DNA of 64,000 nt, from positions 434,001 to 498,000 of the forward strand of contig CAOLHI010000023.1 of assembly GCA_948474755.1 (NCBI GenBank), given 5' to 3'. The notes under the pieces were generated by a model. It saw only the letters and a program-made list of their open reading frames with translations, had not been told where the DNA came from and searched no databases. Shown piece by piece: positions 34,063-45,829 of this stretch. Numbering within the stretch: the stretch's first letter is position 1; every line of letters starts with the position of its first letter. The stretch comes from Ctenosaura bakeri. Taxonomy: Eukaryota > Chordata > Lepidosauria > Squamata > Iguanidae. The position numbers were made by a program, and so were the translations under genes.

Positions 34063-34785
34063 AACCCTCCAACATTTCTCAAATGAAAACCAGGAGATGT
34101 GCAGCCAAGCAATAGCAGAGTGTGGTGACAGAAGTTATTGATGAGGAAGAATGCACAAGCTAGGAAAGAGGTGTGCCTATTGGAAGGGCAAGATTCTGCC
34201 CCTTTCTCTCCTCTCCCCCTTGCTGAGTTGATCCAGTGCAAATTATTTTGGTATTTTATACTCAGTTTGCAGCACAGAATCGTAGAGCTGGAAGAGACCA
34301 CAAGAGCCATCCAGTCTAGTCTCCTGCCGTGCAGAAATACACCATCAAAATAGTACCGACTGACTCTGAAGAAGGAGACTCCACCATACTCCAAAGCAGT
34401 GTATGCTACTGTTGAACTGCTTTTACTATCAGGAAGTTCTTCCTAATGTTTGGATGGACTCTCTTTTCCTGAAGTTTGAAGCCATTGCTCCGTGTCCTAG
34501 TCTCTGGAGCAGCAAAAACCAGGCTTGCTCCATCCTCCTTCAAATATTTAATCATACCTATCATGTTGACTCTTAATCTTCTCTTTTCCAGGCTAGACAT
34601 ACCCAGCTGCCTAAGCCTCTCCTCAGAGGGCTTGGTTTCCAGCTCTTCCAACAATTATAGTAAGTTGAGGATGAAGGGGGCAAGTGAGAGGAGGAGAGAA
34701 AAACTGGAACATTTTAAAAGCAGGTGAAAAAGTGGGATGACAGAGGATTCATTAGGACTGTCCTTGCTATATTGTGACAGTTGGA
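34063..34785 (-). mobile_element. family D DNA element split by CR1
   Basis: The left end AACCCTCCAACATTT and right end GACAGTTGGAACCTATG are the degraded inverted termini. The body GCCAAGCAATAGCAGAGTGT is shared with other copies. A CR1 occupies 34268-34648. Confidence 0.6.
34268..34648 (-). mobile_element. CR1 LINE, 5'-truncated
   Basis: AGAATCGTAGAGCTGGAAGA at the 3' end. The minus strand encodes EERLRQLGMSSLEKRRLRVN and FKLQEKRVHPNIRKNFLIV. Confidence 0.9.
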
Positions 34786-34984
34786 ACCTATGAGAAAGCT
34801 AATGCTGATTCAGACCTTTCATCTGGAAGTTTTTGGGTAAATTGACGGTTGCTTGGTGTGGTGAAAGTGAATAAGAAAGATCCTCTTTTTTTTCCGGGAG
34901 ATACATACATTTTTGTAGGACGCTGGAGCATACAAGTGAAGGCTCTAACTGGGTAAACTGTTCTCTTTTTCTGAGGTGCTTCAG

Positions 34985-35860
34985 TCTGGCAATTGGCAGC
35001 CAGCTCCGTTGTTTCTGCCTTCTGTCGTGCCCCCATCCCAGAACCCAGACAGGATTCTTTCCAACAGCCACAACACAGAGACATGAAAGGGATAATACTT
35101 ATGGCAGCCAGTGTAGGTGGAAAAGGGACAGCCCGGGAAACTCAGAGCATTTATATAGTAAGGCTGTATCAATCAGGCAAACAGCTGGGAGAGGCTGTTA
35201 GCCTCTATAAATAGAGAAATGGATGAGAAGAAGCCGTTGCAGACAACTGATCTTATCACTAGAAGCAGCATGCCTCATGTTTGGATCCCTTGCTCATGTT
35301 CCTGGAAACCTTGACCCTCCCTTTATGTATGGAATTTGCTACTGGATTGTCACTCTGAATTTGCTATGGACTCGGACTGCAAAACAGTGACCAGTAACTG
35401 GCTAACAAGCAGATAAACTTTGCTTGTGGCAGCTGATAAGAGACCCTTAATTCTGTAAACATTGGCTGTCTGCTGGTAGAAGACACCTTTCAAGTTGACA
35501 GCATCTGTCTTTCCTCTCACACACAATGCCTCTGGAACAACCTTATGTTATGGTAAAGTTCCTGCTACATCATTATGGGAGGACAGGGCAGTCTGGCTGA
35601 TTGCAGACTCTTGCTGCTCTCTGTTAGGATCTTCAGCTGAAACAAGAAGAACTAGTCAGAAGAGATATCCAGAGACTTTCTCTTATTATGGAACTTTAAA
35701 CAAAAGCACTGTCTTTGGAACTCTGCCCCTTCTCAGGAACCAGCATCCTAACTCTGCTGCCTTTAGAGGCACTGCATTTGTCCTTACATTCTCCCTTTTC
35801 CTGAGAAAGCATTTTGCAAAATTTCTAAAACTGTCACTGGAATTCTGTATGACCTGTTAA
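34985..35860 (+). mobile_element. LTR-like family E, copy 1
   Basis: ACACAGAGACATGAAAGGGA, AGCATTTATATAGTAAGGC and GTTGCAGACAACTGATCTT are matched in reverse at 37.0-37.5 kb. TTATATA and TATAAATAG resemble LTR promoter boxes. Boundaries and target duplication unresolved. Confidence 0.4.
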
Positions 35861-35929
35861 TGTTGCATAACTTTAGATATATATGGGTGCCATAGAAAAG
35901 ACAATAAGAAACCCTATTTACTGAATTGC

Positions 35930-36059
35930 AACAATGTGTAACAGGACACCAGCAAGAGTGCCTGATGTGCATTGGTGTCCAATGCGCATCAGTAGCAATG
36001 CGATGTGCATCAGAACCAATGCACACCAGTTCTGTTGTGCATTGGTCCCATGGTGCATT
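35930..36059. repeat. TGCAT/GCATTG-rich dispersed repeat, split by LTR-A
   Basis: Dense GTGCATTGGT, CAATGCGCATCAG and CCAATGCACACCAG words. The block resumes after the LTR at 36936 (CATTGAGCACCAATG). Confidence 0.5.
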
Positions 36060-36935
36060 TGTTATCATGGTTATGATATGTCTGGTGAGAGCACTAGATA
36101 TCCTTTTGATATCAAATAATTTGGCCTTTGCTTGACCTTTCTCTGCCACCCTACTCCATGTGTTTGCAGATGTCCTCTGGACAAGCACGTATTGGGCGCG
36201 GCCATAATGGTTGTACTTTCCAAACCTCATTCAGGCAGGCAACTTAAGCCTCTCCGATGCTTTAGGGAAAAACCTTCTTGCAAACTGGCCTTCTCAGCGT
36301 GACTCCTTACAATAATGCACGGCCACGAGCCGAGCCATTCCTTTATGTTGGACCATCAGCATACTGGCCATACTATTGACATCAAGCACTAAGCTCATCA
36401 TGCAAAACCTGACCTTTTCCAACTCCTTTGTCCAGCTCCAAATTTCCTTTGTTCTCACCGAGCATGGCATAGCCTGTAGGTAATATCCACCCTATAAAAG
36501 GTCCCCATTTCCAAGGACTCCTCGGATTGCTCCTGAATTCCATCCAGCCTTGCTGCCGCTGTGTTTGGCAAGCTGTCCCCTCAGTTCCCCATAACTGAGT
36601 CTGCCTCCCTTCTTGGAACCCCTGCTCCTCTCCAGGACTACGAGACCAAGTGTCGTATTACCCACTCCCCAAAAGCTCTCCATTTCCATTTCTAGTTAGC
36701 TGTGTGCACGTGGTGTCTTTTATGTTGTTTGTCCTCAATAAATGTTATTTTTACTATTTTAAAACCTTGACTACGCTCTCTGACCTGAAGCCGTAGACAT
36801 ACAGTAGAAGATCCTAGCTAAAGTTACCCTGCCTCTCGTTAGCTTAAGAGAGTGCTTGAGCTTAATTTCCCCATCTTGTGTTTTTATTTGGTTATTTGGG
36901 CACCCCTCCCGGGACCCCCAACATACAGGGTAACA
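36060..36935 (+). mobile_element. solo LTR, family A, copy 3
   Basis: TGTTATCATGG to CAGGGTAACA, CATT duplication (36056-36059, 36936-36939). GATATCCTTTTGATATC at 36097-36113, TATAAAA at 36493-36499, AATAAA at 36737-36742. Confidence 0.92.
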
Positions 36936-36989
36936 CATTGAGCACCAATGTCCTGTCCAGAAGCCAGCCACAGTTCACAGTCCACCAAG

Positions 36990-37490
36990 AGAGTCTATGC
37001 TGGAAGCCACAGACAAGGTTTACAAAAGCTTATCAGTCAGTTACCATTTTTATTTCAGCAGTCCAAGTCAGTAATACATTCAGAGTGTCAGTTCAAAGGA
37101 GTAGTCAGCAGCATAGTCAGCACACAAAGTGAGGGTCAAGGTTTTCCAGGAATATGAGCCAAGGATCAAAAGAAGAATGCATTGCTTCTACTGGAAATAT
37201 CAGTTGTCTGCAACTGACTTCTCCCCACCCCATCTCTTGGATTTATTAGCCAGCAGCCTCCCCCAGCTGTTTGTCTAATTAATGGTTGATATAAAGACGC
37301 TGAGTCTTGTGGGCTCTCCCTTTCTCAACTATGCTGGCTGCTGTACGTATTGTCCTGTTCATGTCTCTGCATTCTGCTTGTTGGGGGCGGGGATGCTGTC
37401 TGTGTCTGCACCTGAGTCTTGGGATTGGAGCACAAGAACCTATGTGCATTGGGTACTTTGCTGGCTCTGCTACACAGTAAGGTAAGGGTA
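36990..37490 (-). mobile_element. LTR-like family E, copy 2 (reverse)
   Basis: Reverse-complement similarity to 34985-35260: CAGTTGTCTGCAACTGACTT, TTGATATAAAGACGCTGAG and TGTCCTGTTCATGTCTCTGC on plus. Confidence 0.4.
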
Positions 37491-38035
37491 GCTTGCTGTT
37501 GGATATGGATGTTATTCAACTGCATAATTCTAATTCTCATATATTGAAGTTCTCTTACACAGACCTAGTCCCCCAACTGGATTACAACCTATGTTTTCTA
37601 AGTCTCTTGGGAGCCTTATTTGACCATTGATTGACTGACTGATTGCTTGACTGACTCTCTCTCTCTCTCTTTATTTATTTGACTGTCTGCAATAGTTCTA
37701 TAAAGAGAGAAGCAGTATTTAATCCAAGGGTAGACAATTTATAGCTATCTGGCTGCATCTGGCCTCCGGACCCCACTTTTGTGGTCCATGAAGCCCCCAC
37801 TAGTCCCCCACCCAAATTATTTTTAAAATTTTCCCCCAACCATGCAGATAGTCCCAAATACATGACAGTGCACAAAAATGTCCTCATGTCATCCCTACAA
37901 GCACTTCAGAACCCCATAGTACCCTCAAATACCTTTGTTTTCCCTGTCAATCCCCCACAAAGCAGCAAGAAGAAGTGATGCAGCATTAATTCCGAATTTT
38001 ATTTTCATATCCTTCAATATTCCCAGTCTGGCATG
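37491..38035. other. no recognised gene
   Basis: Short CT tract near 37655. The remainder looks unique or too old to classify. Confidence 0.4.
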
Positions 38036-38329
38036 AACAGTCCCAATCAATCCACAGTCTTCCCAGTATTTCAGAGGCTTCCAATCTCCCTCCCTCCCAA
38101 GTTTTCCCCTTTGTCCCCAGCTTCCTTCAATTGCTGCAAACTGAGTTCAAAGTGCAAAACCAGTTTGCACTCAATTATCTCAACAGGAGAGAGAGGAGAG
38201 GAGGGGCAGAATCTTGCCATTTCCAGTAGACTCAGGAAAAAACAAATAGACGCAGCCTTTCCTAGCTTGTGCAATGTTCCTCATTAACTGCTTTTGCTAT
38301 CTTGACCACTCTTTAATATTGCTTGGCCA

Positions 38330-39391
38330 GTTCCTCAAATAGGCACATTCAACGACTAATGTGGCATATGATTATATCAGCCAGAATAGTTTTGGCTAGA
38401 CATTGGCAAAAGAAAACTATCCCTCATGAGGAGGAATGGTGGAATAAATTTCTGGAGACAGCAGAATTGGATAAACTTACCTTTATGCTCTGATACAAAA
38501 CTACTAAGCAAGTCTACGAAGTCTGGCGCCCCCTATTTAAGTATGTTAAAGATAATCTATAAAGGAAGTTGTTATTGTGTATTGTGTATTTGTAATCTTG
38601 TACTTGCATTAGAATGAAAGGGCTCTGGATATATTTATGTGGAGAGAGATTTTTTTTATTTTTTTTATATTTATTTATTTATTTATTTGTATCCCGCCTC
38701 TCCATATGGATCGAGGCGGCGAACAACTTACAAATAGCATGTATTTCGAAACATTTCTATACATGCCCCCAACAAGCTGGGTACTCATTTTACCGACCTG
38801 CGAAAGGATGGAAGGTTGAGTCAACCTTGGAGCCGGGCAGGATCGAACTCACAACCTTGTGGCTTGCAGTACTGGCATTTAACCACTGCGCCACAACGGC
38901 TCCATGTACGAACTATATGGATAAGGTTTTTCCTTTTCTTAACAAAAGAAATGAGGAATACAACCAAGGTTTATGTTAAGGATACGATTGGTGGTGGGAA
39001 TCAAATAGGTTGGGGAGAAAAATTTTCTTTTTCATTTTTTCCCCAATTAATGTAACAAGCTGTTTCTGGGCCAGCGGGGGGGGGGAGGGTTTCTTTTTTC
39101 TTTTTTCTTTTTTCTTTTTTTGGTTGTGGGGGTGGGTACTTCATCCCAGTCAAGTAAATTATGAAGTAATTTTGACTGAGTGTTAATTATGTATTATGTA
39201 TCATGTATTACGCACTAGAGCATTGCAGAGGAAAATAGGTAGATATTAGTTGTATATAATAGGAAGATATTGTATCGAGGGGGAAAACATGGAATATATG
39301 GAATATGTAACTCTGGAATGTAATTTTTTTTCCCTTTCTTTTTTTCTTTTTCTTTTTTTTAATAAAATTGAATAAAAATATTTATTAAAAA
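38330..39391 (+). mobile_element. L1-type LINE, 5'-truncated, with 15-bp target duplication
   Basis: AATATTGCTTGGCCA is duplicated at 38315-38329 and 39392-39406. The first part encodes LMWHMIISARIVLARHWQKK and EEEWWNKFLETAELDKLTFM, the end of L1 ORF2, with a stop shortly after. A G-run, TTTTTTC repeats and an AATAAA-rich A tail follow. A Sauria SINE interrupts it at 38650-38903. Confidence 0.88.
38650..38903 (-). mobile_element. Sauria-type tRNA SINE inside L1
   Basis: Nearly identical to the 28.6-kb copy, including CCCCCAACAAGCTGGGTACT and GATCGAACTCACAACC. Confidence 0.93.
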
Positions 39392-39440
39392 AATATTGCT
39401 TGGCCACAAATTTCCCCGTTTTCATCTGTGAAATATTGCA

Positions 39441-41217
39441 GGGACTGCATTTTGCTCCATCTGTTACATTTTGGGAGGAAAGCAGGAATAGTTGAGATTG
39501 CTCTGGGAAGACCGGGTGGCCCTCTAGGCAGTGTCAGGATGGGTGCACATTGGTCTCTGGCCTCAATGCACTTGCTCAGCCCTGGTTTAAGCAGATGGTG
39601 TTGCCCTCAACCTCACAGCTAACGCCCCTGTCTCTGTAAAGGCCGACACATTCACATGTCCCACCCCCCAACAAAGATTGTCCTCCCGCTGCCATTTCTG
39701 TAGCTATGTCTGCAGAAATGAGAGGTAAATCATGACCCAGCACTATAGGAAACCACTTTCTGCAGATCAGCAGAGTGTGCTTTGAAATATAACTCTATTT
39801 TTAGTCCTTCACCTAAATTAGTATTTGCTGGAACACAATGACAGAAATGGGAGTTATAAATAAAAACGCAGTTGTCATAGTGGACGCTATTTCTTCCTTC
39901 AGCTCTTTCCTGGGTGGACTTCACTGCTGCTTCTTTGGAAAGTTGTTTTGTTTTGTTCTTTTCAACAAGGAAACCGGTGCCATGCTGCCAGTGTCAATTA
40001 TAAGTTTTCCCCAAAACTTTCTCCCCAGTTACAGGTGGAATAAGGATTCAGCTTCAAACAGGTTGAAGAGGAGCTGAGCTAGTGGATGGCTGAGCTTTGA
40101 TTTATCACTTCTTCCTAATGGCACTGGTACAGGGAGTCTATAAACCTCAAATTTAATCAAACAGAAAGCTTTTAGTGAACCAAAGGCTCTCTTTCCCTGG
40201 GTTTTGTGGCTAATGCTGTTCACATAAGTTGGTATCAATTATTGAAATTCTCCCAGCATGAGCCAAACGCTACTCCTTTTCTAAACAGCATCGCGGAAGG
40301 CCAATTTCTTCAACGCTGCAAGTGACAATGGAGATCTCTGACCAAAGCTGAAGACTGTGGCTAAAGAGGAATCTCTAAAGAATCAATTTAGAATATGTCA
40401 GAAAATGAAGCATGTTGCAGAAAAGTGAACATAATTCAATCTCCACTGTATTTATAGCTATTGATAACTGAAGAGGTTGCATCTCAGAGGGAAGCTGGCC
40501 CAATTATTGACTACATTCATATTTGCCTGGAAATGGAATTAGGTGTTCGTCACTTTGCTTCCATACCAACAATTTTCGGATGTGTTTTTGTGTTGATCTC
40601 AAGAGTGCTAGAATCTTTCCGAGTCAGCTTTAGAGCAACAGCTGAATAACGGCAATTGTTTGTATAGATTTTGTTAACTAATTACTTAAAGTAAGAAGGA
40701 TCTAATTGTTTTACTGTATTCATATCTATATCGAAATGGGGGAAAGGGTGTAGGTGGGGTTTCTTCATGGGAAATGTATCATTTTTGTTCCCTACAACTT
40801 TTATGGGACGTGTTTTTTGAGCTAGACTCTTTTTGAGCTGACCAGAAAAATAAAGTCAATTAACAGCTCAGTTTCCATTTAAGAATACAAGGAAAGTTAA
40901 GCTTTACATGGTGGTTTGGTCAGACTGAAGATACATTAATTCTGTGCTCTATTTGCACAGTAGGTAATCAGATGCTAATGGGATACCCACAAATTAGAAA
41001 TGGGCACAATAGTACATTCTCACTCATGTTCCCAGTAACTGGTATGCAGTTGTGTGTTGGCTCTAAACATGACTTAAAACCACTGAGAGATACATCATCC
41101 ACAGACAATCACCTTTGAAACTTATTGAAGTCCACAGCAGTCACCACATCATGTGCCAGCAACTTCCATAAATTAATAATGCCTCATGTAAATAAGTTAT
41201 TAGTGGATTCTCAACCT
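39441..41217. other. about 1.8 kb of mostly unique sequence
   Basis: No TE end or coding exon recognised. Low repeat content compared with the neighbours makes it a place to look for conserved regulatory DNA. Confidence 0.45.
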
Positions 41218-41405
41218 TGTTGTTGTGTGCCTTCAAGTTGCTTCTGATTTATGGTGACCTAAGGTGAACTTATCACTGGGTTTTCTGGAGCTGAGAGTGT
41301 GTGACAAGCCAAAGGTCACCCAGTGAGTTTCCATGGCTGAGCAGGAAATTGAACCCTGGTCTCCAGCATCACACACCAATGTTCAAACCACTACACTACA
41401 CTGGA
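41218..41405 (-). mobile_element. tRNA SINE with MIR-like layout, copy 4
   Basis: TTGTGTGCCTTCAAGTTGCT, TTATGGTGACCTAAGGTGAA and AAAGGTCACCCAGTGAGTTT on plus, antisense tRNA-like head to CACTACACTACACTGG. Confidence 0.82.
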
Positions 41406-41905
41406 TCACACATCCTGAAGTTATTTCCCACCAATTTCACTACATAACCTTCCAGCTTCTGTGGTGCCTTGCTGTGAGGGACTTGTGGAAGGAGATTCTG
41501 GATACCTTCTTCTGCAAAGTCCAAAACAGTGCATACACAAGTGCCATTCCAGTTATATCTACATATGCCACCAACAGGATGTTCGTTAGGAGCATCTGAA
41601 CTGATGGGCAGGACTGGCCTTGCCATTAGGCAGAATGAAGTGCTCACTGCATTTGGCAAATACTGGGAGATAGGAGCATGGTGTGGGAGGGCAGAACCGC
41701 ATGCCATGTGACTTTCATGCACAGTGGAGGATACTTTCTGATCACAAGTTGATTTGAGTTGGGCTAGAGCCTGTCTCAGGTCTCCCCAAGACATTTGTGT
41801 GATACTGAGACTAGCAGAAGGCTTAAAACAGAAGATTTTATCAGTGACTGATGCAACAGGTAAGCCGTAGCAGAGAAAAACATACACATTTCCTTCTCAC
41901 AGTAT
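41406..41905. other. no recognised gene
   Basis: An open minus frame of about 160 codons crosses 41396-41887, but it starts in SINE sequence and resembles no family I know; treated as chance. Confidence 0.45.
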
Positions 41906-42363
41906 AGAATCATAAAGTTGGAAGAAACCACAAGGGCCATTGGGTCCAACCCCCTGCCATGTAGGAGTACACCATCAAAGCATTCCTGACAGATGGCCAC
42001 CAACTTCTGTTTAAAAACTTCCAAAGAAGGAGACTCCACCACACTTCCAGGCAGTGTATTCCACTGTTGAACTGCTCTTACCACCAGGAATTTCTCCCTA
42101 ATGTTTAGATGGAATCTCTTTTCCTAAAGTTTGAAGCCATTGCTCTCTGTCTTAGTCTCAGAAGCAGCAGAAAGCAAATTTACCCCATCTTCCATATGAC
42201 ATCCCTTCAAATATTTAAACATAGCTACCATCTTGCCTCTTAACCTTCTCTTCACCAGGCTAAGCATACCCAGCTCCCTAAGCCGCTCCTCGTAGGGCAT
42301 GGTTCCCAGGCCTTTTACCATTTTGGCCGCCCTCCTCTCGGCATGGTCCACTTTGTCAATATC
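41906..42363 (-). mobile_element. CR1 LINE, 5'-truncated
   Basis: 3' end words AGAATCATAAAGTTGGAAGA. The minus strand encodes HAERRAAKMVKGLGTMPYEE and MVAMFKYLKGCHMEDGVNLL. Confidence 0.92.
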
Positions 42364-42489
42364 CACTAGTAGATTTTCATCTTCCTTGCAACTCACCCAG
42401 GACTCATCCCTGTTCAGTTCCCTAGACTGGCACCAGACGCATTAGCCCCCCCACCCTGCACTCAAATGTGTAATGCCAAGCAACAGGTT

Positions 42490-42625
42490 TTAAAGCATAC
42501 CCTCTAACACCCCACAACTGAAAACTGGGACATGTGCGGTCAAGCAACATCAGAATGTGGCCAAGATGGCAAGATGACAACCCTGCCAAAACAGGTATGT
42601 TGCAGCAGAAGTTCAAAGGAATATA
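42490..42625 (-). mobile_element. family D DNA element, terminal fragment
   Basis: AAGCATACCCTCTAACACCC start and GACATGTGCGGTCAAGCAAC body. Confidence 0.5.
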
Positions 42626-42862
42626 TACTGAGGGAAAGAAAATGCATTCTCTCTACCCCCACCCCCATCACCTTCTAGAAGTATGAGGAACTGCTTCCTT
42701 TCCCAGTTTCTCACAGGAAAGCCAGTAATGCCACATGCTTTACATCCCAACAGCTTCCTGACTCTACCAGCATACTTTGCCCTTCAGAGACAATGCAATA
42801 AAAGCTCAGGCTTATGCTACAAGGAATCTTAAGCTTACTCTAAGCATATTTGAGTGGTATGG

Positions 42863-43327
42863 TGTTACTTCCGGTATGGCACCCTGGGTGAGGACCCCCA
42901 GATATCATTTTGATATCAAACAATTCGGCTTTAGCTGGACTGGCTTGCAGTTACCACACTCCACGTGTTTGCGAGGTTCTCTGGACAAGCACGGACAGAG
43001 TGCGGCTGTTAATGGTTTTGCATTCAATTCCCCATTGAAGCCAGCAACTCCAGCCTCGCCAGCCGCTTCAGGAAACTTCCAGCTGCAAACTCCACAATAG
43101 CCGCACGGCTCTCAGCCGAGCTACTCTTTTATGTTGGGCCATCAACGTCCCGGCCACGCTATTGTCATCAAACGCAAATCCAATCATGTTAAATTTGACC
43201 TTTCCAGATCCTTTGTCCAGCACCAAAACTCCTTTTGTTCTCGCCTGGCTAATTTTCCCCCAATTGGTATTTTTAATTGGCAAAATGGGCGCCCCTCCAG
43301 GGACCCCCCCAAAATTACAGGATAACA
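42863..43327 (+). mobile_element. solo LTR, family A, copy 4 (internally deleted)
   Basis: TGTTACTTCCGG to CAGGATAACA with an ATGG duplication (42859-42862, 43328-43331). GATATCATTTTGATATC at 42901-42917. Only 465 bp: the TATA-to-polyadenylation part is missing, with GTTCTCGCCTGG joined directly to CTAATTTTCCCC. Confidence 0.9.
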
Positions 43328-43342
43328 ATGGCACTACTCTAT

Positions 43343-43439
43343 AGCCATTTCTGCACTAAACCAAACTGCAAACCCCAGGATTCCATAGGATGTTGAAAGT
43401 GGAATTATAGCACTAGAACAGTCTAGTGCAAAAATGGCC
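43343..43439. mobile_element. palindromic MITE with left-arm deletion
   Basis: 97 bp, AGCCATTTCTGCAC to GCAAAAATGGCC, still flanked by TAT (43340-43342, 43440-43442). The left arm is cut to its tip, the right arm is complete. Confidence 0.88.
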
Positions 43440-43615
43440 TATATCCATTGGAGCTATGCGCTTATGCTCTGTGCATGCTGAAAGTCTCTATGATATATAG
43501 AGGTCACACTCACTATACCAGTACTGAAGATAGATGCCAGCAGACTGTCCAGCTGCCTTTTGTACATGGCCTGGGAGGAATAACTATATACCTGTAACTA
43601 TATTGCATACTTTCC

Positions 43616-43982
43616 AACTGTCCCACTTTGGCAGGGACTGTCCCAGAGCTGCTTTTAAAATGTCTCAGTTTCCATCTCCTCTTCTCATTTTCCCCCGTTG
43701 TCCTCAGCTTGCTTCAGTTGCAGCCAACTGAATTCAAAGCATAAAGATAGTTTGTGCTCAACTCAGCAGGAGGGAAGGAGACAAGGGGACAGAACCTTGC
43801 CCTTCCCAGTAGGCTCAGGCAAAAGCTAACAATTGCAGCTCCTTCCTTGTGTGTGTGTCTGTGTGTGTGTGTGTGTGTGCATGCACGCGCGCGCTCTTTC
43901 CTCATTAATAACTGTTACCACACTCTGAAGTTGTTTGGCCACATACGCCCTAGTTTTCATTTGCAAAATGTTGGAGGGTATG
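43616..43982 (+). mobile_element. family D non-autonomous DNA element, best copy
   Basis: Inverted ends CATACTTTCCAAC and GTTGGAGGGTATG, flanked by ATATTG on both sides (43610-43615, 43983-43988). Non-coding, with a GT microsatellite inside. TIR plus target duplication indicate a cut-and-paste element, perhaps hAT-like; the superfamily is uncertain. Confidence 0.65.
43848..43894 (+). repeat. (GT)n microsatellite
   Basis: GTGTGTGT run followed by ACGCGCGCG, inside the family D element. Confidence 0.9.
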
Positions 43983-43988
43983 ATATTG

Positions 43989-44343
43989 TTCTATATTTCA
44001 GGCACCAAATAGATTTGTTAGCTCCTATAGAAGAGTTACCATTTACTTATTTATAACAAGGGATGCGCACATCCTTCAGACCAGGTGTGTTTCTTCTTCT
44101 AAAGAGTCTCAGGAGATGCGGAAAGGCTAATTTCCTGAAGACTCTTGAACTGAATGAAATTCTTTTCCATCCCTATTGCCCACAAGGCTGGGAACCAGGA
44201 CATATTGAACACCATTTTGTTCCCCTCTTTGCCTTCTTCCCTTGCCTTCACAATCTAACTCATTTTACAGGGTCTGAGGCAACATAACAAGACCACTGCC
44301 TTCTGATGCTGGTCCCATTCCATCACATTCAACCTGAATGAGT
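43989..44343. other. no recognised gene
   Basis: An L2-like trace (TTTACAGGGTCTGAGGCAAC) near 44266; otherwise unique. Confidence 0.4.
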
Positions 44344-44345
44344 TT

Positions 44346-44975
44346 ATAGAATCATAGAATCACAGAGTTGGAAGAGACCCCAGGGGCCATCCAGTCCAAC
44401 CCCTTGCTATGCAGGAACACCCATCAAAGCATTCCCAACAGATGGCCATCCAGCCTCTGCTTGAAAACCTCCAAAGAAGGAGACTCCACCACACTCCCAG
44501 GCAGCAGATTCCACTGCTGGACATCTCTGACCGTCAGGAAGTTCTTCCTGAGGTTCAAGTGGAATCTCCTTTCCTGCAGCTTGAATCCATTGCTCCTCGT
44601 CCTGGTCTCTGGAGCAGCAGAAAACAAGTGCGCTCCCTCCTCGACATGACATCCCTTCAAATATTTAAACATCTCCTATCTTAACCTTCTCTTCTGCAGA
44701 CTAAACATCCCCAGCTCCCTAAGCCATTCCTCATCAGGCATGGCTTCCAGACCCTTCACCATTTTGGCCGCCCTCCTCTGGACACTTTCCAGCTTGTCAA
44801 TATCCTTCTTGAATTGCCCAGAACTGGACACAGTATTCCAAATGAGGCCTAACCAATGCAGAATGAGTGGTACTATTACCTCCCTTGATTTAGACATGAT
44901 ACTCCTATTGATGCAATCAAGAATTGTGTTGGCTTTCTTGGCTGCTTCATCACATTGCTGACTCATGTTCATGTT
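44346..44975 (-). mobile_element. CR1 LINE, 5'-truncated
   Basis: ATAGAATCATAGAATCACAG 3' terminus. The minus strand encodes [32 protein letters not shown] and FKLQERRFHLNLRKNFLTVR. Low divergence. Confidence 0.93.
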
Positions 44976-45174
44976 TACATTAGGGCTAGACAAAATGCAA
45001 CCCCCAGAAGACCCAATGTGGCTCACACCAGCCAACATTTGACAGACTAAAAAATATGATCCGCATGGCCAAGCAACACAAGAGTGTGGTACCAAAGGTA
45101 ACATCTGGCTTGCCCACAGCACATATGAACATTGGACGGGTGACACCTGGCTCAACCACAATACATGTGAAATG

Positions 45175-45818
45175 GATCTAGAGGTCTTAGCAGACCACAA
45201 ACTGAGCATAAGTCAGCAGTGCAATGCAGCAGCTAAAAGGGCCAATGCAATTCTAGGCTGCATCCACATCAGGATAGTATCTAGGTTGAGGGAAGTAATA
45301 GTATCAGTCTATTTTCCTTTGGTCAGACCCCACCTGGAATATTGTGTCCAGTTCTGGGCAGTTCAGTTCATTCAAGAAGGATATTGACAAGCTGGAGCAT
45401 GTCCAGAGGAGATTGGGCAAAATGGAAAAGGTCTGAAAACCACAACCTATGAGGAGTGGCTTATGGAGCTGGGTATGTTTAGCCTGGAGAAGAGAAAGTT
45501 AAGAGGCGACATGATAACTATGTTTAAATATTCAAAGGGATGTCATACAGAAGATGGAGCAAGATTGTTTTCTGCTGCTTCAGAGACTAGGACACAGAGC
45601 AATGGCTTCAAACTTCAGGAAAAGAGATGGTAAGAGTAGTTTGATGGTGGTAGAGCTGCCTGGGAGTCTGGTGGAGTTCCCTTTGGAGGTTTTTAAACAG
45701 AGGCTGGATGGCCATCCTTCAGGAATGCTTTGATTGTGTACTCCTGCATGGCAGAAGGGGATTGGACAGCATGGCCCTCGTGGTTTCTTCCATGTGTATG
45801 ATTCTATGATTCTATGTG
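45175..45818 (+). mobile_element. CR1 LINE, 5'-truncated
   Basis: Encodes DLEVLADHKLSISQQCNAAA and [17 protein letters not shown] with later frameshifts. Ends in ATGATTCTATGATTCTATG. Points away from the neighbouring minus-strand CR1. Confidence 0.93.
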
Positions 45819-45829
45819 CAGCCAGGCAA

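Larger units (their letters stand above)
38036..39440 (+). mobile_element. family D DNA element split by L1
   Basis: Body landmarks CTGAGTTCAAAGTGCAAAAC and GAGGGGCAGAATCTTGCCAT precede the L1. The element resumes after 39406 with TTTTCATCTGTGAAATATTG. Confidence 0.6.

Noticed and set aside
35495..35860. 121-codon frame with a Cys-rich, hydrophobic end
   Set aside because: No recognisable domain, no splice context, and it overlaps an LTR-like repeat.
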